A stretch of 64,000 nucleotides of DNA, from positions 6,720,718 through 6,784,717 of the forward strand of contig OZ017768.1 of NCBI GenBank assembly GCA_963969345.1. Direction: 5' to 3'. Made by a program: the position numbers and the translations under genes. Source of the stretch: Turbatrix aceti (Eukaryota > Nematoda > Chromadorea > Rhabditida > Panagrolaimidae). The notes beneath the pieces are model-generated. The model did no database searches. It was not told the DNA's origin and saw nothing but the letters and a program-made list of their open reading frames with translations. How positions within the stretch are numbered: the stretch's first letter is position 1; every line of letters starts with the position of its first letter. Positions 23,119 to 34,265 of the stretch are shown here, one piece after another.

Positions 23119-25344
23119 ATGGCGGGCTCCAGGCTGACCGCGCTGATTTTAGGCGTAAAAGGTGCTGCTCGGAGAGTCTGGATGACCGTGAAGCAACGCT
23201 CGCACTCGTCCCTCTCTTTCTCCGCCCTCACCGATCGCCAGGCTCATCGGGCGTCTGTCGACGCGAGCTTTCTCGAACCTGACCATGGACTCGTCGCTCT
23301 TACTCTCGCGGGATGCAGGCAGTCACTCGCGTCGCATTTTAGACAAGGTAGGGATTTTTGACTGATTTATGACGGATTATCGAAGGCTGGAAGGCTTTTG
23401 CGATCGTTCGGTTTACCATTTTTGTATTTATTTTTTTGTTGTTGTCAGTCAAGTTTTTGACAAACCACAAAAAACCGGCATCCATTGTCACAGTTTTGAA
23501 CAAAGCCATTTTTTGTGTAGATTCGACGGTTTCGGCGATTGGCTCCAAACAACTTCCTCCGACGCCGGGACTTCTGCGCAGACCCGTCGAAATGTATCAC
23601 CGAATGCGGCGCAAATCCCGAAACGAGGCGCTCAAGCTGTCGACTTCCATGTCCAACCTGTTGGTCGAGTGTTCCAACGACTCGGAAGCCGGTCAGTCGA
23701 CTGCGAATGTTCGTCAGTCGTCGTCGACGGTAACAGCGCCCGCCCGACGACCCCGGGTGATCGACCGAACGCGATGCCAGGCCATTTTTGTGTCCGTCGC
23801 TTTCCGACCCCCCAAGAGGACCCCATCTGGTGGGTCAGAGTCCTACCTCCCAACCCTGCCGTTCAGACGCACTCTCCCACTTCCGAGGATCAAGTACAGG
23901 TGCGTGCTTTTTGCTTCGGATTGGGCGACTGGCTCGCCCTGGACCCAGGTGGGCGTCTCCGAGGCTATCACCATCACTGCCGCCGACGATGCTGAACTCC
24001 AGTTCGCGTTCGTGACCCCTTTTGAGGTTCCGTACTTCTATGACGCCGATACGATGCTCAAATTTGAGCTACAGCGCGCGAAGGGCATTGAAAAGTCAGC
24101 GACGCTTACTTCCCTGCATATTCTTCCGATGTCCATAGACAAGGCCAGGAAGAACCGCGGCGCTTCGGAGGGACCTTCGACGGATGATTTTCACCCGCTC
24201 TGCTCTTTTTCAACGGATCTCAACGGTCTGGTGCACCGGGGCGCTGTACAGGCTCCGATGCAGGGCACCTGCGCCATGGACTGCTTCATCTACCTGGCCG
24301 CTGAGCCCGCAACCGATCCGCAGAGTTCTTCGACCTACGCCATCCGGAACGTGAATTTCAGCTGCGCGCAACTCTTCGATTCCAATGATAACAGGCTCTT
24401 CTTCGGAGGGACGTCGTACAGGATGCTGATCTCGAGGTTCTTCAACGACAAGGTAGGCTTCGTGCCGGTGTACAAATCGCAGCCATTCCTGCCTGTTTAT
24501 ACGGCGAAGGTCTTCCAAGCCGACCTCGAAGGACTGCTCTCCACCAACACTGAAACTGTTTTTCGGCGGAACGCGTGAGTCAGGGAGGGGGGAAAGGTGA
24601 CTCGGAGGGTCAACAGGTGATTCATTTGCAGGCTGCTGCGGTTTGCGGTAATCGAGGCAAACACTGAGAAACTCAGGTGCTTTGGAGACATCCGATTCGA
24701 TCCTGCCACTTGCATGCAGCTTCTGGATGTTTGTTTTTGTTTATTTTTTTGGGAAGGATAGGAATTTTGTTTTTCATGTTTTTTTGCGGTGTTAGGGAGT
24801 GCATGACACCTGTCACTGACTCGTGTGTGCCTCAGTGCACATTGCTTTGACACCGGCGTGATGGACCACACCGGGCGTAATTCCATCCACTTATGCATTT
24901 TTCCGGTGACGTCCATATACATATATTTGCCTTATTTCAGGTCATGATCACAGAAGCCAACCTACAATCTGCAATGCCCTCCCCAGCCAAATCATCTGTC
25001 TTCCGCCGACCTGCTTTCGGTGTCTTCAGAATTTTCTTCCACGTTCCCGAATCCCCTCCACAGGTTTCTACCCAGACGGCAGAATCGAGTCAGCGGTCGT
25101 CGACTTCGAGTTACTCTGACGACAGCAAGGCGACCAAAGCACATCCATCCTCCGGTGAAGAGGATTACGGCGACGACGTACTCATCGTCAACGGGTAGGC
25201 TTTTTTGTGATTCAGCCTGGAGCGCTAACGAACGCTTTCAGCCACACGCAGGCCTACCTGATGGGACTGCTCATCCCCAACAAGCGGATTCTCGTTCGGG
25301 AGACGTATCCTGATCACGAGGTCATCTGCGAGCCTCTCCGGTAA
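23119..25344 (+). CDS. Orphan protein with a C2-like (copine-like) segment
   Basis: Five exons: 23119-23347, 23521-24574, 24632-24728, 24941-25194 and 25242-25344, giving 578 residues; the frame closes only with this chain. Exon 1 begins MAGSRLTAL with a mixed basic region. In exon 2, a stretch near residues 220-300 has W-TQVGVSEAI, a strand ending FVTPFEVPYFYDADTMLKFEL, and a following strand pair. This resembles the first C2 domain of copines, where the TEV-I and PF-V-YF---LKFE pattern is typical. The Ca-binding Asp residues are not obvious and no copine VWA domain follows. The C-terminal 120 residues are Ser-rich and acidic. Membrane association is possible, but this is weak inference. Confidence 0.6.
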
Positions 25345-25527
25345 CTGGTAACGCAACGAATAAGTCTGCGAACAAGTTTAAAAACTTCCTTTCATTTCAT
25401 CCCGATGATTTTTGATTTTCGATTTTATGGTGCTTCGGGACATAAAATTTTGATTATTATTGTGCACAGATAACAAAAAAACTCAATTTTGGGTAAATAT
25501 GCATATGTTTTTGTACGCCAGAAAAAT
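25345..25527. other. Convergent gap between the C2-like gene and A1
   Basis: Short 3' flank shared by two converging genes. A block with GATGATTTTTGATTTTC and CTCGGGACAT-like sequence recurs downstream of each A copy, so it marks the edge of the repeated unit. Confidence 0.4.
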
Positions 25528-27166
25528 TTACGATACGGATCCAAAAACGGGGCCACCGTCGTCTTTGTTGCCTCGTGCTTTGGCGAAGATCGCGTTGAGA
25601 TCCACGGAGCCGCCACCAGCAGCAGCAGCACCAGCGTTGGTATCAGTCTGTGCATCTGCAAACATAGTCCCAAGATCGATTCCACCGGCATCGCTGTCGG
25701 CATTGGCGGCGGTCTGTGCATTGCCAAAGAGAGCACCGAGATCCACGCCGCCCGCGTTGGTATCGAGCTGTGAATTGAACGCTGCAATAGTTGCTTCGCG
25801 CTCGGCAACGAGGTAGGTTTCGATGCTGAGGGCAATTACGTTTGCGAGTTTCTGTGCCGCGAGCGTTAGTTTGGTATTCTTCGTCACAGATGCGGGAATC
25901 TTGAAGGCGTTGATTTTCTCCTGAGCCCATTCTATGAGCTTTGGGATGATTTTTACAATACGGTACACGATTTGTAAGCCCTGCAAGAAAATTGTTTATA
26001 TTTAAAAATTTTTTTAAAATTGCATTATTTTATTTTATATTTTTTTACCACCCGGCCCAATACCCGAATTTTCGGGTACCCGACACTCGACTGCAAAAAC
26101 CGAAATTTTTAGCATCTGATTTGATTTTTGTGCCTGAAAATCCTAAATTTTCAAACGTTATAATTTACTTAAATTTTAAAAACGTTTTTTTCTTTAAAAA
26201 CAAAATTTGTACTTTTTTCAAAAAAATTTATTGGCAAAAAAACATATACGTATCCTACCTTCAAGAACAGCATCATGTCCATCCCCTTCTGCTCCGTGAT
26301 TTCTTTGCTGAATCCCGTCAGGAACGCATCCACATCCTTTGATATACTCTTATTCGCATCCGGAAGCAGGAAAATGTCCAGAAATGAGAGTTCCTTGACG
26401 ACGGCTTCTCGGTCCTTGGTCGAGGCCTCCGCTACCGAGACTAGAAGTGGAGCAAGCTGGGGTAGCATTGCCCTGATATCTAACGCATCTGTCTCCACTG
26501 TCCCATTTGTTTGCAGGGAAGCCACCATTCTCTCCACTTCCGTGAAAACGTTTGTGTACACCTTAGGCATACTTTTCAGCAAACCCTTTCCGTAGTCCAC
26601 AAACTCCTGCATCATGGCGTTTATGAATTCATCCACGTTATTCAGCAGCGGAGTAAGAACAGCTTCGTACTGCTGACAAGGCTTGATGACATTCTGTATA
26701 GTTTTATTCATTTCCTTCTCAATATCGGCCGCGGATACTGTTCCATTACCGGTGAACGACGCGATTGTGTTCATTACCAGCGCCCCGCCAGAATCCTTCA
26801 GGCTACCTATTACGCACTTGAATGCCGGTATAGTGACGTTGCTAGCTGCCATAATGAATTCATGCGCACCTTTCTGGTCTGAAAAAAACACAGAATCAGA
26901 TACTAACCTGCATCGCGAAGACACTCACCTGCAGCAACTTTCAGAATGACATTTTCAATGTTTTGCTCGTTAAAAAAGTTGATGGTGAGATTGAAGTAAC
27001 GGATGTTTTCGTCGAGTTCCAGCTTTTTTTGATTCATCATTTTTTGGAGATTTTTGTTCTGAGCTGCGGCGCTTCCTCCTCTCGATTTTACTTTCGCAGA
27101 AGCTGGAACAATCACGCTGCACGTGACGAAGAGAAGCACAAAACATGCTCGCGAAGATAACAGCAT
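25528..27166 (-). CDS. Secreted family A protein, copy A1
   Basis: Three exons: 27166-26929, 26878-26259 and 25980-25528, giving 436 residues. A signal peptide is obvious at residues 1-24 (CFVLLFVTCSVIVPASA). The body is predicted helical, with several N-glycosylation sequons and one conserved Cys pair (FKCVI, KPCQQYEAVL). Exon 3 encodes a helical segment followed by a Gly/Ala/Asp-rich tail with three copies of a GG(V/I)DLxxxF unit. I recognise no domain. It belongs to a lineage-specific family of four copies here, sharing intron 1 position and phase with family B. A TATATA box sits about 50 bp upstream of the ATG. The central part, about residues 200-225, differs strongly from A3. Confidence 0.8.
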
Positions 27167-27729
27167 CGCAGCTTGCGTGAAAGAATGCGGCCACCGCGCT
27201 TTGTGAATTCGGGTATATAACTGGAGGGGATCACACGGCTAATCAGCTTAATAGAGACCTCTGTGCTATAAAAAAGTGTTCTGTTTTGATGCAATTAATG
27301 GTCTGGCATTGATCGGGGGATAATGTCACAAATTTGGAAACTTTTACCGGCCACAGGTTAGGTATGCGTCATACTGGCACTAATTGGAGCTAGGATGACG
27401 TGACGGGGATTCAGACTATCCTTTACCTGATATGATCCCCCATTTGTTACTCCAACTTCATCTTGACCTCTAATCCCGTCATATTTTCAAAAAAACGGTA
27501 AAATACAAATTCAAATTCGTTCCGAGACCCTTGGCGCACATTTGACAAACAGTATCCGCGGCCGATGAATTCATAGAGGCCATGAAGCAGGAGTTTGGCT
27601 TCCCTGCAATCCCAATGATTTTTGATTTATGATTTTCTGGTGCCTCGGGACATCAATTTTTGATTATTATTCTGCACGGAAAACAAAAAAACTCAATTTT
27701 GTTTATATGTTTTTGTACACCAAAAAAAT
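27167..27729. other. A1 promoter and A2 downstream flank
   Basis: Contains the TATA box and conserved upstream block of A1, followed by sequence shared with 33755-34265. No gene is seen. Confidence 0.5.
27215..27220 (-). promoter_or_regulatory. TATA box of A1
   Basis: TATATA about 49 bp upstream of the ATG, within a block CCTCCAGTTATATACCCG that is identical ahead of all four family A copies. The block extends to a CCGTGTGATCC motif further upstream. Confidence 0.65.
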
Positions 27730-29360
27730 TTACGACACGGATCCAAAAACGGGGCCACCGTCGTCTTTGTTGCCTCGTGCTTTGGCGAAGATCGCGTTGA
27801 GATCCACGGAGCCGCCACCAGCAGCAGCAGCTCCAGCGTTGGTATCAGTCTGTGCATCTGCAAAGATAGCCCCAAGGTCGATCCCTCCGGCATCGCTGTC
27901 GGCATTGGCGGCGGTCAGTAAATTGCCAAAGAGAGCACCGAGATCCACGCCGCCCTCGTTGATGTCGGGCTCTGAATTGAGCGCTGCAATAGCTGCATCG
28001 CGCTCGGCAATGAGGTATGCTTCGATGCTGAGGGCAACTACGTTTGCGAGTTTCTGTGCCGCGAGCGTTAGTTTGGTATTCTTCGTCACGGATGCGGGAA
28101 TTTTTAAGGTGCTGAATTTCTCCTGAGCCCATTCTATGAGCTTTGGGATGATTGTTGCGATACGGTACATGATTTGCATGCCCTGCAAGAAGATTGCTCA
28201 TTATTTTTTTTACCACTCGAGTAGGGTTCGAAGCCCCCCCCCCACCCCACAGAAAATCCAATAATCAAAAAAAACCCCAAAATTTTGGAATCCGGTTTAA
28301 AAACTCGATTTGTTTGTGCCTAAAAACCCAAAATTTTCAAATGATGTAGTTTACTTAAACTTCAAAAAGTTTTTTTTGTTTTAAAAAGCATTGGCAAAAA
28401 AAGCGTAGTTTCGTTAAAAACATGCGTATCCTACCTTCAACATCATCATCATTTCCATCCCCTTCTGCTCCGTGATTCCTTTGCTGATTTCCGTCAGGAA
28501 CGCATCCACGTCCTCTGATATACTATTATTCGCATCCGGAAGCAGAAAAATGTCTAGAAATGAAAGTTCCTTGACGACGGCTTCTCGGTCCTTGGTCGAG
28601 GCCTCCGCTACCGAGGCTAGAAGAGGAGCAAGCTGAGGTAGCATTAATGCAATTGCTTTCCAATCTACCGCCTTTACAATATTGGTCTTATCAGTTAGAT
28701 TTTTTAAAAGAGAACCCCCCATTTTCTTCAGTTCCGTGAAAACGTTTGTGTACACCTTAGGAATACTTTTCAGCAAACCCTTTCCGTAGGCCACAAACTC
28801 CTGCAACACGGCGTTTCTGAATTCATCCATGTTATTCAGCAGCGGAGTAAGAACGGCTTCGTACTGCTGACAAGACTTGATGACATTCTGTATAGTTTTA
28901 TTCATTTCCTTCTCATATTCGGCGTCGGATATTGTCTCATTATCGGTGACCCACGAAAGTGCTTTCATTGGAACAATTCCGTCAGAATCCTTCAGGCTGT
29001 TTATTACGCACTTGAATCCCGGCATAGTGACGTTGCCGGCTGCCATAATGAATTCATGCGCACCTTTCTGGTCTGAAAAAAACACAGAATCAGACACTAA
29101 CCTGCATCGCAAAGACACTCACCTGCAGCAACTTTCAGAATGATATTTTCAATGTTTTGCTCGCTCCACAAGTTGATGGAGAGGTTGAAGTAACGAATGT
29201 TTTCGTCGAGTACCAAATTTTTTTGATTCATCATTTTTTGGAGATTCTTGTTCTGAGATACGGCGCTTCCTTCTCTCGATTTTACTTTTGCAGAAGCTGG
29301 AACAATCACGCTGCACGTGACGAAGAGAAGCACAAAACAAGCTCGCGAAGATAACAGCAT
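27730..29360 (-). CDS. Secreted family A protein, copy A2
   Basis: Three exons: 29360-29123, 29072-28435 and 28182-27730, giving 442 residues. The design matches A1: signal peptide, phase-1 intron after the VAAG segment, a large helical exon 2, and an exon 3 tail with three GG(V/I)DL units. Exon 2 is almost identical to A4 and clearly different from A1/A3, including an insertion in the variable middle (LKNLTDKTNIVKAVDW region). One stretch (RNAVLQEFVAYG) differs from all other copies. The product is secreted or extracellular by inference and its function is unknown. Confidence 0.8.
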
Positions 29361-29930
29361 CGCAGCTTGCGTGAAAGAATGCGGCCACCGCGCTTTGTGA
29401 ATTCGGGTATATAACTGGAGGGGATCACACGGCTAATCAGCTCACTCAATGAATTTCTCTGCAATATGAAAAAAAACTGTTCTGTTTTGATGCAATTAAC
29501 GGTCCGGCATTGATCGGGGAGGGGAGGGGGGGGGGGTAATGTCACAATTTCTAAAGCACAGGCCACAGGTTATGTTTGCATACATGCGTCATGCTGATAT
29601 TCATTGGGGCTAGGATGATGTTACATTGTCCCTCTAATCTCGTTAAAATTAGCCTCATAATAAAAAAAGAGGTAAAAAGCTAATTTCAAATTCGTTTCGA
29701 GACCTTGAACGCACTTTTGTTTCAAAGTTTGTCTGTCGTACTTTCGTTTTAAGACCCCTGGCGCAATTTCGTTTCAGGACCTTTAGCACACTTTTGGTTC
29801 TTTGGCTGATTCTTAATTGTTTTGGCCTAAAATATCATATGTGCAACAGCGTAAAAAATACAGTAATCCCTGTTCTTCACAAAACTTTATCCGCCTTTTC
29901 CAAGCTCAAAAAAACAAACAAAAAGTCACA
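29361..29930. other. A2 promoter and B1 downstream flank
   Basis: Holds the A2 core promoter, a G-rich tract near 29518-29537 and repeated degenerate GCGCACTTTCGTTT-like phrases at about 29700-29810. It matches 35979-36546 almost base for base. Confidence 0.5.
29408..29413 (-). promoter_or_regulatory. TATA box of A2
   Basis: Same TATATA block as the other family A copies, about 48 bp upstream of the start codon. Confidence 0.65.
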
Positions 29931-30861
29931 TTAAGTGGTAGTAGCATTGACCGTATAAGGAGCCTCCATGTACTCGTCGATAGTGTCTTCGACGGTCGTT
30001 TCCGCAAAGCCCATAAGCAAAGATATTGTGCTCGCAAAAGTACTGACTGCGTTGGTGAGTGTTGAGTTGCCAGAAACCTTGGTAGTGATGTTTTTCTTCA
30101 TAATCCAGTTGAGCACGTAGCTGACGTATTCCATGAGATTGGGATAAGCGTAGGCGTAGAGGCTAGCGATCGCAGTGTTAATTTCATCGGCGGTGGTTTG
30201 GTTGATTAGCTCGACGTTATCGACGAACGCTCCGAGGTGATCGATTACGGTGAGGTACGCGCTGTTGTACGTGCCGGTGAACAGGTCTATGGACGAGGGA
30301 AAGAGCTCGACGATCTGGTCGTACTGCTTGGGATTGGAGTTTAGCTTGCCGATGATTTGCTTTAGCGATACAATGTCTTCTGCCGAAAATGAGTAATTAT
30401 AGCCTGCGGCCGCGTTTATCTCGATCGCCTCGATGGCGTACGTGAGCGCGGCTCTGAACTGGAGGGGAAATGGCTTGACCAGACTCGTCACAATCGGCGA
30501 CATTATGGTTATCGAATCATTTGCCGTAAAAGGCATGAGCATGTTTCCGAGCGCGCCGGTTGTTTGATTATTATTGCACGTGTCCAAGACAACGTAAACG
30601 ACGCCGAGAGGATCGTTTAAATTCGACATGATGTACGAAAAAATGGTCGATATTTCATCGACAACGCAGAGGGCCGCGGACGTTTGGAGCTGGGTCAGGT
30701 AGTAGACGGCATTGGCCATCAGGTCGTCCCCTGAATCAGATAAAAGTCACGCAAGTATTTTTACAAAACAGAAGAACTCACAAGAAGCGACATGGAGGAG
30801 ATAAGACTGAATCTGAGAGCTGGTTAGATTTTTGAACAGCGCGGTTACAAACTTTTGAGCG
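29931..30861 (-). CDS. Secreted family B protein, copy B1 (3' part up to gap)
   Basis: Exon 2 is 30730-29931 (800 bp). The 3' 80 bp of exon 1 is 30861-30782, cut by an N gap. The missing 5' 83 bp of this exon lie at 42237-42319 beyond the second gap. The full model would encode 320 residues with a signal peptide, several N-glycosylation sequons and a mostly helical body. The region around the intron (SQIQSYLLHVAS then DDLMANAVYYL) resembles family A (NIENVILKVAAG then QKGAHEFIMAA) with the intron at the same place and phase, so A and B are probably old paralogues. No known domain is seen. Confidence 0.75.
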
Positions 30862-31061
30862 NNNNNNNNNNNNNNNNNNNNNNNNNNNNNNNNNNNNNNN
30901 NNNNNNNNNNNNNNNNNNNNNNNNNNNNNNNNNNNNNNNNNNNNNNNNNNNNNNNNNNNNNNNNNNNNNNNNNNNNNNNNNNNNNNNNNNNNNNNNNNNN
31001 NNNNNNNNNNNNNNNNNNNNNNNNNNNNNNNNNNNNNNNNNNNNNNNNNNNNNNNNNNNNN
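30862..31061. other. Assembly gap, exactly 200 N
   Basis: A fixed-length placeholder inside exon 1 of B1. A second gap of the same length lies at 42037-42236. Confidence 0.99.
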
Positions 31062-32105
31062 TTTGGCGCACTTTCGGTTAAATACAGAGCAGGCATGAAA
31101 ATGGTCCGCCGAAGCGATTTTTCAGTAGGCCCGGAAAAGCCCGTTTTGGGCCGGAATTTAATCAATAATGTAAAAAATAAGAAAAATTAACTTGTTTTGG
31201 TTATTTGTAAAAGTCAGTAGTTTATGTAATTTATATTTATAACGATTTTCTGCTATTTTTTTCACTACAATGTCGTGGTCGGGCCACCACTGAAAGAAGG
31301 GCGCCGGAAGAAGGGAGGCGCTAAAAGACAAGTGACTCACCGAACGCGCTCGTGGGCGCGGGTTCGAGGCGAGTCGTAGAGGGAGCGGGCAGGTCGCGGC
31401 ACAGTGCAGCGCGAACCTGGTGGTGAAATAGATGGAGAAATATCGAGGATCTTTATTACTCACAACAAGTAATAAATAAGCAGAGAAATAACAACAATAA
31501 AAGGCCAGAAGAGAGAGCGTGGCCTAACATAAGAACGGGACAACAACTACTGATAATATACAACTGAAACAACAAAGAGGAAGAGGGAAGCAATCAGTGC
31601 TCCGCTCTGACCAAAATCGACTTTGACTCATCAGACTCAAGAGTCGACTCTTTCGACTCCGACTCCCAGAATCGACTCTTTGACTCCGAGTCAAAATAGG
31701 TTCACAGAAAATGCATCAATAAAAGTCTAAAACTGCGTGCTTTCATCGTTAACGACTTTTTATTTTACAAAATTAAAAGGTTGGCACCAAAAATGGCTAT
31801 AAAAGTGTATTTTTTTCACTCTCGACTCTCAGAGTCAGAGTCAGAGTCAAAGAGTCGACTCTGAGTCGGAGTCAGCGGAACACTGGAAGCAATTGCGCGC
31901 CAAAGGGTTGGACTCCAGCCATCGCGGGAGGACCGGGACGTGCGTGCGCATTGCGAGGGAAAATAACCTCGCGTAGCGACAGCTTCCCTGCAATCTCGAT
32001 GATTTTTGATTTTCTGGTGCCTCGGGACATAAAATTTTGATTATTATTTTGCACAGAAAACAAAAAACTCAATTTTGTTTATATGTTTTTGTACGCCAGA
32101 AAAAT
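31062..32105. other. Left end of inner contig: unplaced retroelement-like sequence and a MITE
   Basis: 31062-31985 has no match in the corresponding outer sequence. A stretch from about 31265 to 31980 ends GCGACA like the BEL-type LTRs further right and may be a solo LTR of another element, but I could not find both ends. It contains the hAT-type MITE at 31595-31885. Sequence shared with the other A copies resumes at about 31985. Confidence 0.4.
31595..31885. mobile_element. hAT-type MITE
   Basis: A 291-bp unit beginning CAGTGCTCCGCT and ending with the inverted form AGCGGAACACTG. It is flanked by an exact 8-bp duplication GAAGCAAT (31587-31594 and 31886-31893). Terminal CAGTG and an 8-bp duplication are the marks of the hAT superfamily. 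The subterminal regions are filled with GAGTC/GACTC repeats in opposite orientation. No coding capacity. Confidence 0.85.
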
Positions 32106-33754
32106 TTACGACACGGATCCAAAAACAGCGCCACCGTCGTCTTTGTTGCCTCGTGCTTTGGCGAAGATCGCGTTGAGATCCACGGAGCCGCTACCAGCAG
32201 CAGCAGCACCAGCATTGGTATCAGTCTGTGCATCTGCATAGATAGCCCCAAGATCGATTCCACCGGCATCGCTGTCGGCATTAGCGCCGGTCTGTGCATT
32301 GCCAAAGAGAGCACCGAGATCCACGCCGCCCGCGTTGGTATCGGGCTCTGAATTGAACGCTGCAATAGCTGCATCGCGCTCGGCAATGAGGTAAGTTTCG
32401 ATGCTGAGGGCGATTACGTTTGCGAGTTTCTGTGCCGCGAGCGTTAGTTTGGTATTCTTCGTCACAGATGCGGGAATCTTGAAGGCGTTGATTTTCTCCT
32501 GAGCCCATTCTATGAGCTTTGGGATGATTTTTACAATACGGTACACGATTTGCATGCCCTGCAAGAAGATTGGTTTTGTTTTTTTTTCATTTTTTAATTT
32601 TTCAAAATTATTTTTTTACTACCCGACCAATACCCGGATTTTCGGGTATCCGACAGAAAACCCAAAAATCCGGGGAAATCGACTCGAAAAACCTAAATTT
32701 TTGGAATCCGGTATAAAAACTCGATTTTTTGTATCTGAAAACCCAAAATTTTCAAATGATGTAGCTTACTTAATTTTGAAAAAGTGTTTTAAAAAAATTT
32801 GTCTAGAAAAAATTGGCAAAAAAACGTAATTTCGTTAAAAAAAACATGCGTATCCTACCTTCAATATCAGCATCATTTCCATCCCCTTCTGCTCCGTGAG
32901 TTCTTTGTTGAATCCCGTCAGGAACGCATCCACATCCTTTGATATACTCTTATTCGCATTCGGAAGCACGAAAATGTCCAGAAATGAGAGTTCCTTGACG
33001 ACGGCTTCTCGGTCCTTGGTCGAGGCCTCTGCTACCGCGGTTAGCTGGGGTAGCATTGCTTTCCAATCTGCCGCATTTAACTCATCTGTTCTATTTGTTG
33101 ACATTCTCCCCATTCTTGTCAGTTCCGTGAAAACGTTTGTGTACACCTTAGGAATACTTTTCAGCAAACCCTTTCCGTAGTCCACAAACTCCTGCATCAT
33201 GGCGTTTATGAATTCATCCACGTTATTCAGCAGCGGAGTAAGAACGGCTTCGTACTGCTGACAAGGCTTGATGACATTATGTATAGCTTTAAATATTTCC
33301 TTCTCAATATCGGCCGCGGATACTACTGTTTCATCACCGGTGACCGACGCGATTGTGTTCATTACCAGCGCCCCGCCAGAATCCTTCAGGCTACCTATTA
33401 CGCACTTGAATCCCGGCATAGTGACGTTGCTAGCTGCCATGATGAATTCATGCGCACCTTTCTGGTCTGAAAAAAACACAGAATCAGATACTAACCTGCA
33501 TCGCGAAGACACTCACCTGCAGCAACTTTCAGAATGACATTTTCAATGTTTTGCTCGTTAAAAAAGTTGATGGTGAGATTGAAGTAACGGATGTTTTCGT
33601 CGAGTTCCAACTTTTTTTGATTCATCATTTTTTGGAGATTTTTGTTCTGAGCTGCGGCGCTTCCTCCTCTCGATTTTACTTTCGCAGAAGCTGGAACAAT
33701 CACGCTGCACGTGACAAAGAGAAGCACAAAACATGCTCGCGAAGATAACAGCAT
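32106..33754 (-). CDS. Secreted family A protein, copy A3
   Basis: Three exons: 33754-33517, 33466-32859 and 32558-32106, giving 432 residues. Exon 1 encodes a protein identical or almost identical to A1, and exon 3 is very close. In exon 2 the ends are shared but the middle differs (TRMGRMSTNRTDELNAADW here) and is shorter, keeping frame. Position and similarity make this the allelic counterpart of A1 on the second haplotype rather than an extra gene. Signal peptide, sequons and three GG(V/I)DL units are as in A1. Confidence 0.8.
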
Positions 33755-34265
33755 CGCAGCTTGCGTGAAAGAATGCGGCCACCGCGCTTTGTGAATTCGG
33801 GTATATAACTGGAGGGGATCACACGGCTAATCAGCTTAATGAAGACCTCTGTGCTATAAAAAAATGTTCTGTTTTGATGCAATTAATGGTCTGGCATTGA
33901 TCGGGGGATAATGTCGCAAATTTGGAAACTTTTACCGGCCACAGGTTAGGTATGCGTCATACTGGCACTAATTGGAGCTAGGATGACGTGACGGGGATTC
34001 AGACTATCCTTTACCTGATCTGATCCCCCATTTGTTACTCCAACTTCATCTTGACCTCTAATCCCGTCATATTTTCAAAAAAACGGTAAAATACAAATTC
34101 AAATTCGTTCCGAGACCCTTGGCGCACTTTCGTTATAAGACATTTGACGCACATTTGACAAACAGTATCCACGGCCGATGAATTCATAGAGGCCATGAAG
34201 CAGGAGTTTGGTTTCCCTGCAATCCCAATGATTTTTGATTTTTGATTTTCTGGTGCCTCGGGACA
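33755..34265. other. A3 promoter and A4 downstream flank
   Basis: Corresponds to 27167-27729, including the core promoter. A short GCGCACTTTCGTTATAAGACATTT-type phrase near 34120-34150 is present here and missing from the other haplotype. Confidence 0.5.
33802..33807 (-). promoter_or_regulatory. TATA box of A3
   Basis: Same TATATA block and spacing as in A1. Confidence 0.65.

Noticed and set aside
23436..24578. Exon 2 of the C2-like gene as a stand-alone 380-residue ORF
   Set aside because: Its first 28 codons are T-rich intron sequence, and a phase-1 exon upstream plus three in-phase exons downstream give a continuous model.
31330..31390. Possible tRNA-like B-box (GGTTCGAGGC)
   Set aside because: No acceptor stem or anticodon arm can be folded around it. 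More likely part of an LTR-like sequence.
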